Positions 21,441-31,407 of a DNA stretch of 64,000 bases are shown here, one piece after another; position 1 is the first letter of the stretch; each line of letters begins with the position of its first letter. The notes beneath the pieces are model-generated. The model did no database searches. It was not told the origin of the DNA and worked only from the letters and a program-made list of their open reading frames with translations. Made by a program: the position numbers and the translations under genes. Source of the DNA: Diogma glabrata (taxonomy: Eukaryota > Arthropoda > Insecta > Diptera > Cylindrotomidae); assembly GCA_963693315.1 (NCBI GenBank), contig OY856187.1, forward strand, positions 170,440-234,439, in the 5' to 3' direction.

Positions 21441-21944
21441 TCATATGTAGACGACTGCACGATCTTGCAACAGGAAACAACCTGGAACAACTCACTAATG
21501 TTCTGAACACCTTCCTTAACACCTTAAATGAATGATTTAAAACCAGAAAATTGAAACTGTTCACTGACTCTTATTTAATTATAATTGTTAATTATTATAA
21601 TTATTAATTTATTATTATAATTGTTTTGGTTTGATCGTTACGATTTCTTTATCAATTTTAGTAAAATATATAACTAGAAGAACAAATTCTGCAGAAATGC
21701 AGTTTTGCAGTTTTTTTACACTGATTAATCATTTTTTTACTTATAATCGACATCTCGAGTCGATGATCACAACAAAAAATTGATATCTGTTTTAGTTATG
21801 AATAACCCTCACGTCATATGTAGACGACTGCACGATCTTGCAACAGGAAACAACCTGGAACAACTCACTAATGTTCTGAACACCTTCCTTAACACCTTAA
21901 ATGAATGGCTTAAAACCAGAAAATTGAAACTGTCCACTGACTCT
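21425..21944 (+). repeat. 147-bp duplication of the RT active-site region
   Basis: 21425-21571 and 21798-21944 are the same length and differ at only a few positions. Both begin just before codons that can be read SYVDDCTIL, the YVDD catalytic box, and end after KLKL. The 226-bp spacer is AT-rich. The second copy keeps a Trp codon (TGG) where the first has TGA. Confidence 0.92.
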
Positions 21945-21956
21945 CCACATTCAATG

Positions 21957-22048
21957 GTGGTACCGCCCCAGAGCAGTAGCAAAGTTCCTGAATATGGACT
22001 TGGAGTCGGAAGAGTAGCACCACATTCTCGTTGCTACAACAACAACAT
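21957..22048 (-). repeat. Short dispersed repeat, copy 1
   Basis: Matches 30058-30150 in reverse complement. Shared core GGACTTGGAGYCGGAAGARTA and terminal GTTGTTGTTGTAGC (read on the minus strand). Confidence 0.8.
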
Positions 22049-22070
22049 CAAGATTTCTCCACATTCAATA

Positions 22071-22075
<5 letters not shown>
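22071..22075 (+). repeat. 5-bp target duplication of family D, left copy
   Basis: TTACT, repeated at 24767-24771. The uninterrupted P repeats at 26180 and 26800 confirm the join. Confidence 0.75.
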
Positions 22076-22122
<47 letters not shown>

Positions 22123-22379
22123 GAAAGAAATCTAAACCTATGATTTCACATAATATTAAATTAAGATTAATAAATATTAACTAAGGATATCCTAGTCGTC
22201 TAGAGGAATACTAATTACCAAATTACAAAATAAAAAAGAAACAAAAAAAACAAAATAAAGAAACAAACAAAACAGATAAAACCAAGAGTAAAACATTAAA
22301 ATCATTTAAAATAAAATTGTCAAAAATTATACTAATTAATATGTAATTATACTCTTATAAAATATACTCTATACAATAC

Positions 22380-22463
22380 AAAATTACAAACTAGCAATGA
22401 TTCGAAGGACTGATTTCTGCTTTAGTGTAGTATTCTTTAATCTTGTTTTTCAAATCACATTTA
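22380..22463 (-). pseudogene. Family D last codons beyond the MITE
   Basis: Continues the C-terminus after the TA target site (22462-22463). It encodes about 28 residues rich in Lys, Arg and Ser and then a stop. No separate function. Confidence 0.7.
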
Positions 22464-23377
22464 CAGTAATCCCTCCGACTGCGCGGTAGTTCCGTTCCAG
22501 AAAAACAGCGCGCAATACAAAACCGCGCAATGTGAACCCTATTTTGTATGAAAATGGGGGGTTCGGTTCCAAATTTTGAAAAAAATTGAAAAAAAAAAAT
22601 TAATTTAAAGTTATAATTAAACCAAAATGAATATATACAGCCTGAAAAACATGTATTACTTCAACAACTCTTAAAAAAGAAAATGCTTCATAAGTTAACA
22701 GATAAATTAACATAAATAACATTTCAAAAAACAACTTAAATTTACAAAAATTATATCAATAATCTGAATTTGTTTAGAATATTCTACCTTTACTGGCTTG
22801 AAATTGAATTTGATCTATATTGAAAAATAAACTGAATATGTAATGCCAATTGCTACATATATGGGTCATTCTTTTACAAACCGAACATCTTTCTGACCGA
22901 CACATATTTGATTTGGCTGAAATTTTAGGTCTTTTATATAGAAAAATTTCCAAATTCTCATTTCCCAAGAAAAGAAAGATATACGTGCTCGAGAATTTTT
23001 TTGGGTTGGAAAATGGAGCGGTTCTAAATTTCGAGGATTTCGTGATTTTTGGCGACTTATTTTCAAAGATTCATAACTTCGCTTCTGGTAATGATAGACA
23101 TTTTTTTCTGTTTTATTTTAAAGCTAAAAGATGAACCTTAAAAAAAATTGTTATCTACAAAGATTATTAACAAATTCCTATGTGTAAACAGTTTAGCAAT
23201 AAGTCAGACACTTTCTCTCTGACATCTGCAATTTTGCAATTTTTTTTTTGCAGTTTTGCAATTTTCACGTCGCGCAGTGTGAAATTTTAATCGCGCATTG
23301 CGAAAATTAGTAGTGAAAACTCATCTCGCGCAGTGGAAATCGCGCAGTTAAAACCCGCGCAGTCGGAGGGATTACTG
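22464..23377 (+). mobile_element. Complete pogo/Tigger-type MITE
   Basis: 914 bp flanked by TA (22462-22463 and 23378-23379). The left tip is CAGTAATCCCTCCGACTGCG and the right tip is its exact complement. Further in, the words GCGCAGT/ACTGCGC recur at both ends. CAG tips with TA duplication are typical of the pogo/Tigger branch of Tc1/mariner elements. No transposase ORF is present. Confidence 0.92.
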
Positions 23378-23887
23378 TATCTATATTAAACTCAAAAAGA
23401 TGTGATATTTCATTAAAGGAAGATGCCATGGCATTAATTGGTTCAAACCTCCCATACTTGGTTCTGTGGTAACTGAACTCGTGTCTGCGAAAGTTTTTTG
23501 CCGGGACGTTAAATAATATATTTTCAAGAATATAAGGAGAATTTATGTGTCCATTTATGATGTTTGACAAGAAACAAGATGATAGCAGTTTTCTTCTATC
23601 ACACAGGTTAGGATATTGTGAGTATGGCATCGTTCTAAATAAGGTGGTAAACGTGCAATATTTTCATGAAATGGAATTTGTGGGTCATATATTCCTCCGT
23701 TTTTGTAGTATAGGAATACAAGAAATTTTTTTTGCACTTTTTCAATTCGGTCTTCATACACTGCGTGATAAGGGCTCCATACCTGAACGGCAAATTCTAT
23801 CTGCGAACGAACATAAGCAAAGTAAAGCCTTAATATGCAGTCTATATCATTTATTTCTTTCGTCCAACGTTTTAAAAACCCAAGCAT
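23378..23887 (-). pseudogene. Family D C-terminal region, split by a MITE
   Basis: Frame 23555-23887 carries LRLYFAYVRSQIEFAVQVWS and IEKVQKKFLVFL, the C-terminal block of CR1/Jockey-type RTs. A frameshift near 23560-23630 leads to a second frame with LSSCFLSNIINGHINSPYIL and ends at FEFNID, where the MITE (22464-23377) is inserted. The coding sequence resumes below 22463 with KTRLKNTTLKQKSVLRIIAS and a stop near 22393. Confidence 0.82.
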
Positions 23888-24783
23888 TTGATTCGCTTTT
23901 TAGCTATAGATATATCAATGTGTTTACTAAATGTTAGATTTTGTGAAAAAGTTATTCCCAAATCTCTAACTTCATTAACTTTTGTCAATTGTGCGTTAAT
24001 TATACTATAGCTGAATTGGATTGGATTTTTTTTCCGATAATGACTAATAACCTTACATTTACTGATATTCAGTTCTAACTTCATCCTACTACACCATTCA
24101 TTGATATTGTCAACGTCGTCCTGAAGAAGAATACAATCCTCCACAGTGTTGATGATTTTAAAAACTTTCATATCATCAGCATAGATAAGTATATGAGCAT
24201 TACTGATGACCTTTGTTATTCCATTTATAAAACATAAAAAAAACCATGGACCCAAATGAGAACCTTGTGGAACACCAGATGTGACATTGATGGAGTGAGA
24301 ATATTTTCCGTCTATGCAAACGTACTGACTCCGATCTGTTAGATAAGATTTTATCCACTGTTTCGAGAAGCCCGATTCATATAAAGAGTTCAAAGTTTTC
24401 ATGTGGCTACACGAATCAAAGGCTTTACTAAAATCTGTGTGAATTGTGTCCACTTGTTTGTGCGCTTCAATAGCTTTTAAAGTAAAACTAGTATATTCTA
24501 TCAAATTAGTGACCGTCGATCTACCTGGAAGAAAACCATGTTGGTGAACTGATATAGAGTTAGTTAACTGTTCCTTAAACATATTACAAATAACGGCTTC
24601 AAAGAGCTTAGGAATCATAGATGTACAAGATACCCCTCTATAACACTTTATATCATTTCTGTGTCCTGATTTAAAGATAGGTGTAATTTTTGATATCTTC
24701 CATTTTTCAGGGAAATAATGAGAAACAAGCGATTCATTGAATAATATTGCCAAAGGAACAGAAAACTTACTATTCATTATCAC
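23872..24783 (-). pseudogene. Family D reverse transcriptase
   Basis: A 303-codon frame. Blocks in order: NESLVSHYFPEKWKISKITP, QHGFLPGRSTVTNLIEY, HTDFSKAFDSCSH (first catalytic Asp), SGVPQGSHLGPWFFLCFING and LIYADDMKVF (YADD box), then LELNISKCKVISH. The SGVPQGSHLGP wording is typical of a Jockey/Rex/CR1 sublineage. The N-terminal endonuclease is missing by 5' truncation. The first few codons lie in flanking P repeat DNA. A frameshift near 23875-23885 leads into 23555. Confidence 0.85.
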
Positions 24784-25338
24784 TTAAAATGAACGTTTTT
24801 AAGCAAAAAATATGTAAATTTTCTTGTTTGGCACTCTTCAAGATTTTCCTGCCTGTTCAACTATCGAACACATCGTTCTTTCGGCTCTTCCCGTTAAGTA
24901 AACCTATTTTTAGAAGTCGCTTGAAATTTTTGAAATTGCTCCACAGGTTTTCTAGATTTCGTCGGTTGTGATGGCCGTATGGACGGCCGGTAGCATACAT
25001 ACATTTTTTTGGCTTTTTTAGAATCGTTATGACCTAAAACGTCGAGAGGGGCCAAAAAAATGGGAGTAAGAATTTCACTTTTGGCTCGAGAATGTAATAC
25101 TTAGGCCTTTCAGACCGAAGTAATTGAAACACATTTATTTCTTGTTGACTATGTTTTTTGTGCAATTTATTGTGTCCCATTCCATACAATCAACTAAAGT
25201 CAACTGAAAAAGGTCAGGCAAGTGCGAATATAATTCGCTCGCTGAGGGTTCTGTGTATATAATATTTGAGAAAACAACAGTTTTTGTTAGCATAGTTTCA
25301 CGTTGGGTTGTATTTTGCCCAAAGCTGTTAACGCCAGC

Positions 25339-25629
25339 CTAAAAATTATTTATATCGGAAAATATATTGTCAATTATTGTAGTTTCAACTGTTGTTGGTT
25401 CATGAATTTTCCTTTGTAAATTTTTTTGTAGAAAATAGTTTGGGAGCCAGTTTTGAGGATTTTTATTGAAAAAAACATTAAAGTAACCTATCACAATAGT
25501 TGGAGGAGAAAGTGTCGTCAAATTATTGCCAACGAGTGCATTGTTAACACAGTCGAGTGGTTTGTCTACTGAACATTGGGGAGATCGGTATACCAACAGG
25601 ATTTGAACTTCAGCTAGTTGAACATTCAC
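25339..25629 (-). pseudogene. Endonuclease-like fragment
   Basis: A 96-codon frame with VYRSPQCSVDKPLDCVNNAL, IVIGYFNVFFNKNPQNWLPN and IIDNIF. The order matches the middle of APE-type endonucleases (VYRSP, then GDFN, then the D-H-I/V-F end block), but the catalytic GDFN has become GYFN. It could derive from a non-LTR element or from the endonuclease attached to some Helitron-like elements. No reverse transcriptase follows it here. Confidence 0.55.
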
Positions 25630-26126
25630 AATGACTGCCAGCAGAGCTAAAGTCGAAGTGATGGTGACTACTATTTTTCTGCACTAGTGGTACTGTATCA
25701 GACCTAACGAAAAGAACAGATCCCCAACCTCGATTTACTTGACTGTAACAATTTTATACTCCAACCAATTTTCTGGCCGACTTCAACAATTCCAAAAATG
25801 TTTGTAATTAGTGATCAACCTCACAAAGGACATTTGCATCGCAACCATATTAAATGATAATCTATCGAATAGCAATGCAGGAAAAAAACAGTCGTTTTTG
25901 GCAATACCTAAAAAACTAAGCAGTCAAAAAATCAATGAAATTTTTTTTGCAATATTTTCATCTTTTCTGATTTTTCTAAACCAAACTCGATTCCTTACAA
26001 AAAACTTTTGTTTTACTATCTCCTTACCTATGTTCATAAAACAAATATTTTCATTTGTTATCAGTAGGCGTGGGAAAACACATTTAAAAACTGTAGAAAA
26101 TTTCAACTTGATCAACTTTTGATGAT
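25630..26126. other. AT-rich DNA without recognisable genes
   Basis: A 103-codon plus-strand frame at 25811-26122 has no family resemblance and looks accidental. Confidence 0.4.
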
Positions 26127-26742
26127 GCAATAATCTAGTTTTTGATCTCACATACCAATCCCGACCATCAAGATTTCTCCAAATTTAATGTTCCTACTCG
26201 TAATCACTTAAAATGAACGTTTTTTAAGCCAAAAATATGAAAATTTGCTATTTTTGACACACATAATGATTTTTTTGACACACTTCCGGTACAGTTATCG
26301 AACACAGCGTCCTTTCGGACCTGTGCCTTGTGAATACCTATTTTTAGAAAAAAAAAATTTTGAAATCCCTTCAGCCGTTTTCCCTGCAGCGTAGGTAATG
26401 ACGGACGGCCGGCCTACAGACAGACACACATTTTTTTTTTTGCTTTTTTAGAACCAGCTGGTCCTAAAACGTCGAGAAATGCCAAAAAAAGTGGGGGTAA
26501 GAATTTGACTTTGAGCTCATGAATGTAATACTTAGGTCTTTCAGACCGAAGTAAAATCTTTCTTTTGACACACTTGACAACATTTTTTTGACAAACTTAT
26601 ATTGCCATAATTCTCAATAATAATAATAAAATCTCATTTCAAACAAACAATTAATTTTATTATTTTTCCAAAAAATTGGGTAAAAAAATAAATAAAAATC
26701 TGTCTTTTGACACACTTGACAACATTATTTTGACAAACTTAT
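26127..26742 (+). repeat. P repeat copy 2 with downstream unit
   Basis: 26127-26560 aligns with 26743-27153 (GCAATAATC.AGTTTTTGATC, CTTCCGGTACAGTTATCGAA, GGACGGCCGG, AAAACGTCGAGAAATG). It is followed by TTTGACACACTTGACAACAT words at 26568 and 26703, so the two P copies look like a tandem duplication with a ~616-bp period. Confidence 0.85.
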
Positions 26743-27153
26743 AATGCAATAATCCAGTTTTTGATCTACCATACCAATCCCAACCATCAAGATTTCTCCA
26801 AATTTAATGTTCCTACTCGTAATCACTTAAAATGAACGTTTTTTAAGCCAAAAATATGAAAATTTGCTATTTTTGACACACATAATGATTTTTTTGACAC
26901 ACTTCCGGTACAGTTATCGAATAAAGCGTCCTTTCGTACCTGTCCCTTAAGTATACCTATTTTTAGAAAAAAAAAATTTTGAAATCCCTCCAGCTGTTTT
27001 CCCTGCAGCGTAGGTAATGACGGCGGCCGGACGGACGGCCGGCCGGCAGACAGACATACATTTTTTTTTTTAGAAACAGGAGGTCCTAAAACGTCGAGAA
27101 ATGTCAAAAAAAAGTGTGGTTAAGAATTTCACTTTGAGCTCATGAATGTAATA
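26743..27153 (+). repeat. P repeat copy 3, interrupted at a TA
   Basis: Same repeat as copies 1 and 2. It breaks off at GAATGTAATA (27153) and resumes at 29300 with TACTTAGGTCTTTCAGACCG. Confidence 0.88.
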
Positions 27154-27399
27154 CAGTAATACCCCGTTTAACGTCAAGGATGCGTTCCAAAATTCCTTAA
27201 CGTTATTCAAATCAACGTTAAACGGGGTATGGGTGTCGTGCAAAACGATGAGATAGGTGCTTAATTGTTAATTTTTTCGTAAATTTTTCTTCCTTTTCAA
27301 TAATTATTAACTGATTAAGTAGAATATTTCGTGCATTTTGATCTTAAATTCATATATTAAGCAGATTTTCGATTTTAAGATACTGTAGAGTTGCCGTAA

Positions 27400-27920
27400 G
27401 GTTTGAATTAAGTTGTTGTATCGGAGATAAGCAGAGTAAAAACTGTTTGCTTAGTTAATGACACTATACGACGGCGAATTGGTGCATTAAAACCAATGCG
27501 ACCCTTGCATCTGTTCTCCATGTTAGAGGCCGCTTGGAGCGGGCATCTGTCTTGAATAAAGCGGCTTGCTATAAGAACGTGTAAAAAGATTATTATGATG
27601 ACCTGGAAACGCACCCGTTCACGAAAATATGGGTTGAGCCTTAGGTTAACACCCTAACCGCGTGAAAAAAAATTTGTTAAATTTGGAAATCAGAAAGAGA
27701 ATAACAGACTTGGACAAAAATACAGAATTTAACCTAGACGAGAAAACGACGGACTGAATCGGAACATGCGAACCTGAGCGCTGCTGATGCTCTAATAAGT
27801 CGAAACAGAGCCTAAATGGTATGGGATGGATATCATTGCTCTGCAAGAAATTAGACAGCCAATAATACTAAAACAAGATTTGGGTAATCACTCTTTGTAC
27901 TGTAAAGGTCATTCTTCTCG
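27400..27920 (+). mobile_element. RTE-like fragment 1 (5' region and endonuclease start)
   Basis: 27400-27615 is the inverted counterpart of 28690-28890, taken as the RTE 5' region. At 27823-27915 the plus strand reads MDIIALQEIRQ and LYCKGHSS, matching DIVALQEIRWPR and LYCCGHENR of the minus-strand fragment at 28272-28517. The catalytic Glu of the endonuclease is in QEIR. It is cut off at about 27920. Confidence 0.7.
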
Positions 27921-28100
27921 ATCTCTCGATTTAAGGAATTTTTGTTATTGATCCAAATATTAAATAATCTACGTTTGTTTCTAAAGACCGATTCGACTGC
28001 CTTATAGGAAATAAATATTTTTGTTGGGATTTCATTATTGAGAAGAGAACGAATTTATTGATACCGAGTTGAATGGTTTCAATAAAGTTTTGGGCAGAAA

Positions 28101-28947
28101 CATTTACATCTCTCTCTGTCGTTTACATCCCATAGAGGGATTTTACCGTCTGTGCAATCAGCTTCCAATCATCTCGTTCCATGACCAGTTGACCCCAGTT
28201 TCGACATCCTATATCACGAAGGTCTTGGATGATGTCATCACGCCAGCGTTGTCTAGGTCTTCCTCTCTTCCTCATATCCGCATATTAATTGGGCAAAAGC
28301 CGATAGCATGTTGATTCACGCGACGATGTATGAGAAAGCCAACTCCAAATTCTCCTCTGTTTTCATGACCGCAACAGTAGAGAGTGTATCCCTTGGCTGT
28401 TTCGTAGATTCCACTCCTTGGCCATCTTAGTTCTTGTAACGCCACTATATCTAGTGTATAGCTATCGATTTGGTTTGTAAGTTTTAGTAGATCTCCTGGT
28501 CTTCTAAGGTTTAGCACGTTCTAGGTTCCCATTTCTAAATCGTAGTCCGGGTACAGTTTCCGATGTCGTTCCAATAATGAATCCGAGATAATCCGAGGCC
28601 TGTGTACAGAATTCATGACAGATATTTTTTTACGGAAATGGAGTGTTAGCCTTCTCCCAACCCAATTTTTTGGTGAATGTGTTCGTTCTGCATCTGAAAC
28701 AACCTTTTTACATGTTTATATAGCGAGCCGCTTGATCCAAGACAGACGCCCGCTACAAACCGACCCTAACATGGAGAACAGACGCTTGAGTTGCATTGGT
28801 TTTGTGGCGCCAATGAGTCGCCATGGTGCAGAATCATTGAGTATAAGCAGTATTTACTCTGCCGCTCTAAACTACACCAGCCTAATTCTGTTAGCGTTAC
28901 CCAGATAGCACGGCGTGGACGTAGAATTTCGGATTTCACTACCCAAA
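28101..28947 (-). mobile_element. RTE-like fragment 2, internally deleted
   Basis: On the minus strand: 5' region (28520-28935), endonuclease start (28272-28517), then directly the 3' end (28113-28280) with a CTCTCTCT tail (GA repeat on the sense strand). Most of EN and all of RT are deleted. It is flanked by AAACATTTACAT / AAATATTTACAT. Confidence 0.8.
28272..28517 (-). pseudogene. RTE-like endonuclease N-terminus
   Basis: An 81-codon frame starting MLNLRRPGDLLKLTNQIDSY and continuing DIVALQELRWPRSG and LYCCGHENRGEFGVGFLIHR. This is the first third of the APE-type endonuclease of RTE-clade elements, with the catalytic Glu in QELRW. It ends at an internal deletion; the last codons already belong to the 3' part. 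Confidence 0.85.
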
Positions 28948-29299
28948 TATTTACATCGTCAGTATAAAAACAATGACGAATTTTGTTTTAAATAATAGAC
29001 GAAACTATTACACGAGTAGAGAAACTTATAACATAAATATATCAAACTATGTATTAATTTTTCTTGTTTTGTAAAACTTTTCAAATTCGCTGATTAACTT
29101 AGCCAATTAAAATTAAAAATGTTGATTAAATTCGAAAGAATAAATAATTTATGAGAATATTTTGTTTGTTTCTCGACAATTCGAAAAAAAAAAAATTTGT
29201 TTTCATTTTTTTAAAATTTTCAAAAAAAAATTTATAAAATTGGAATAACGTTAAAGTGAATCAACGTTAAACGGGGTAACGTTATACGAGGTCTGACTG

Positions 29300-29548
29300 T
29301 ACTTAGGTCTTTCAGACCGAAGTAATAATAATTTTCTAGTTGTTATAATTTTTTTCTCAATAAAAAACAAACAAAGTAAGCATCATAAAAACATAATAGA
29401 TTTGTAAAAGACAGAACAAGAGGTATGTAATACAGAATACAGAAAGGATATTAATTATTTAGTAAAATTAAAATAAATTGCTTATTTGTTTTGCAGTCTT
29501 TACTTATGTAACAAAAGTTTTGTGCTACTATAAAGTTAGAAATTAGAA
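29300..29548. other. End of P repeat copy 3 and AT-rich DNA
   Basis: 29300-29325 is the tail of P repeat copy 3 (ACTTAGGTCTTTCAGACCGA). The rest has no recognisable feature. Confidence 0.6.
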
Positions 29549-29878
29549 ATGGGAAAAACTGAAAGAAATATAACTCTCGCAGAAGCCTTTTTCTCCTTCC
29601 GATTTACCACAACCAAAGCTTTCGATCGAAGGACTGCACAATGTATACTAATTCAATCCTTATTCGAAGACAAATATATATGTGCCACAACAAAATCAGA
29701 AGCCATAATTAAAAAATGTTCAATGGATCATGTTCTGGACCAACTAAAACTAGATTTGTCTATTGCAAATTATGCCACGGTTTATGCTGATGCATCGAAT
29801 CATAAGGAAATAGAAATATTTTCTATTCTATTTCGATATTTTAGAGAGCATGACAGAGTACAGGTTAGATTGTTGTAA
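29549..29878 (+). pseudogene. Transposase-like fragment (hAT-like pattern)
   Basis: A 109-codon frame. FFSFRFTTTKAFDRRTAQCI is followed by YADASNHKEIEIFSILFRYF, which resembles the block around the first catalytic Asp in uncharacterised hAT-like proteins of arthropods. This is recollection, not a search result. The frame ends in RVQVRLL. Downstream 29910-30332 may be further relic coding DNA, but its frames are broken. Without the RNase H-like C-terminus the identification stays weak. Confidence 0.45.
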
Positions 29879-30057
29879 TTTTCTTTTTTACCTTCTATTC
29901 GAACCAACATCAAAATACATTCTTGAAAAATTTGAAAAAATTTAATATTGACAAAAAGTTGTAGTTCAAGGTGTGAAAAATGTTTTAATCAAGCTAAACT
30001 CGAATTTGAACCAGAATGTATTGGGTATTGGATTCGCAGTCCATGTTTTAAATTATG

Positions 30058-30150
30058 CAATGTTGTTGTTGTAGCGACGAAATGTAGTGCTATTCTTCCG
30101 GCTCCAAGTCCAGATTTACTAACTCTGCTACAGCCCTTGGGCGGTAGCAC
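30058..30150 (+). repeat. Short dispersed repeat, copy 2
   Basis: Reverse complement of 21957-22048. Begins GTTGTTGTTGTAGCGACG. It lies inside a relic coding stretch. Confidence 0.8.
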
Positions 30151-30340
30151 AGATCTTCCTTTGTCAGGTTGGTTGGTTTCTCTGGACTATTGAAAAGGTT
30201 AAATAATGCAATAAAACTGCTGCTGATTTAATACTAATTGATGCAAATGGTAGGAAATGTACGGGAGAGACGTTGGAGGACTCTGTGACAAAAGTAATGT
30301 CGAATATAACAAACAAGAAAATGTTACATACAATGGAACT

Positions 30341-30902
30341 GGGGAGACTATGATAAGTGTGGCACGGCCTAAATTTATTTTTTTATTACTAAACTCCAAA
30401 AATTAAGAGAAAAATGTTCTACCAAAAATTTGTGAGCTTCTTGGTTCACGAGATATAGACATTTCAGTGTCGAGAGTGGTATCATTCAAATTACGGCGGT
30501 CTTATCCCTATAAAAAGTTGTTAGTGTTTAAAGTTCAGCTTTTTTGATGCATTTTTTCTCAATTTTTCACCTAAGTAGCTTTGCTTTTCATGTTTCATTA
30601 AAGAAACGAAGAATTATTTCTGCGACCTTGCAAACCTTCGCTCAAAAATAGCCACCGCATCGGAGGGTTGGGTGGGGGTGGCGAGGGGAGAGGAAGGGAA
30701 GGGAGGGAGGGAGCGCTTGAACTTGTCTTGTAAAGACCTTTCCAATGATACCACTCTCGACACGATCCGAGCTACCCCCATATACCCTATATTAGCCGTC
30801 TGTTTTCAAATGCCTATATCTCGTGAGCCAAGAAGCTCACTTTTTGGAGTTTAGTAATAAAAAAATAAATCTAGGCCGTGCCACACTTATCATAGTCGTG
30901 CC
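30341..30902. mobile_element. 562-bp TIR element with 8-bp TSD
   Basis: ATGGAACT at 30333-30340 is repeated at 30903-30910. The ends pair as GACTATGATAAGTGTGGCAC and its complement, and the inverted arms extend over about 140 bp (30341-30490 with 30735-30902). The TSD length fits hAT-type elements. The centre (30655-30715) is a run of G-rich words. No ORF of note. Confidence 0.85.
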
Positions 30903-31002
30903 ATGGAACTCACTGACTGGCATTAATGCCAGCACTAGAAAGAATTTTGAATGTACAAATACCTTAATGGATATTTTCTAACGGTTGAGAAATGTCTAAT
31001 TA

Positions 31003-31407
31003 AAATAAAAGAATTTTTTGAAGAATTAAATAGTAAACAAAAAGTAAAGGAAAGCATTAAATAGTAAATTTATGCACGATCTAGCTAGCTCGTTTTGACC
31101 GTCCCACGTTCTCACAATAGAATTTCTGATTAATTAGTATTTTGAAGAATTTTTCCATTGTCCCACATTTTAGTGATTTGGCTCTGGTCAGTTTATTCTA
31201 AACACATATCTATAGCCATTCGAAATTTATTATTGTTTACATTTACTGTTCTACGTTTACTAATTCTTTGTTTTTTCTTGTCTAGGTAAGTTCCATCAGT
31301 ATTTTAATATATCCAATGAGTAATTGAGCTGTGATGAGTAAGTACATCATTTTTTTAATTTTTTTTTAATACGGGGTGTTGTATACTACTGATCACCATA
31401 AGTCATA
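31003..31407. other. AT-rich DNA without recognisable genes
   Basis: No ORF or repeat that I can place. Confidence 0.4.

Larger units (their letters stand above)
20356..21944 (+). mobile_element. Family A non-LTR retrotransposon copy 2, 5'-truncated
   Basis: Starts inside the region between endonuclease and reverse transcriptase and continues through RT. It matches the minus-strand copy at 3046-3615 closely where they overlap. Many stops; the FADD-type box region is duplicated (21425-21571 and 21798-21944). Confidence 0.85.
22076..24766 (-). mobile_element. Family D non-LTR retrotransposon, 5'-truncated
   Basis: Minus strand with a long poly(A) tail (written as T, 22076-22119), 3' untranslated region (22120-22380), C-terminal ORF and RT. 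The 5' end is cut inside RT at 24766. It is flanked by TTACT on both sides and sits inside P repeat copy 1. It carries a complete pogo-type MITE at 22464-23377. Confidence 0.9.
22045..25116 (+). repeat. P repeat copy 1, split by family D
   Basis: The left piece 22045-22075 (CATCAAGATTTCTCCACATT) and right piece 24772-25116 (ATCACTTAAAATGAACGTTT to CTTTCAGACCGAAGTAA) join to match P copies at 26127-26560 and 26743-27153/29300. Confidence 0.82.
27939..28985 (-). mobile_element. Family C fragment split by an RTE insertion
   Basis: 27939-28112 matches 41029-41190 of the full-length family C copy in the same written orientation (AAATATTAAATAATCTACG, GCAGAAACATTTACAT). The match resumes at 28948-28985 (CGTCAGTATAAAAACAATGA). 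The break falls exactly at AACATTTACAT, which is repeated on both sides (one mismatch). Confidence 0.83.
27154..29299. mobile_element. TA-flanked pogo-like element carrying nested fragments
   Basis: Begins CAGTAATACCCCGTTTAACG and ends with the complement of CAGTCAGACCTCGTATAACG. TA lies on both sides (27152-27153, 29300-29301), and P repeat copy 3 is continuous once it is removed. The TIR word CCCCGTTTAACGTTGA recurs near 27211-27229 and 29261-29276. The interior is filled with RTE and family C fragments and has no transposase. Confidence 0.88.

Noticed and set aside
22076..22119. Simple poly-T microsatellite
   Set aside because: It sits at the 3' end of family D with a TSD beyond it, so it is the poly(A) tail of a minus-strand insertion.
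25811..26122. 103-codon plus-strand frame as a gene
   Set aside because: Low-complexity Phe/Ile/Lys content, no family resemblance, no supporting context.
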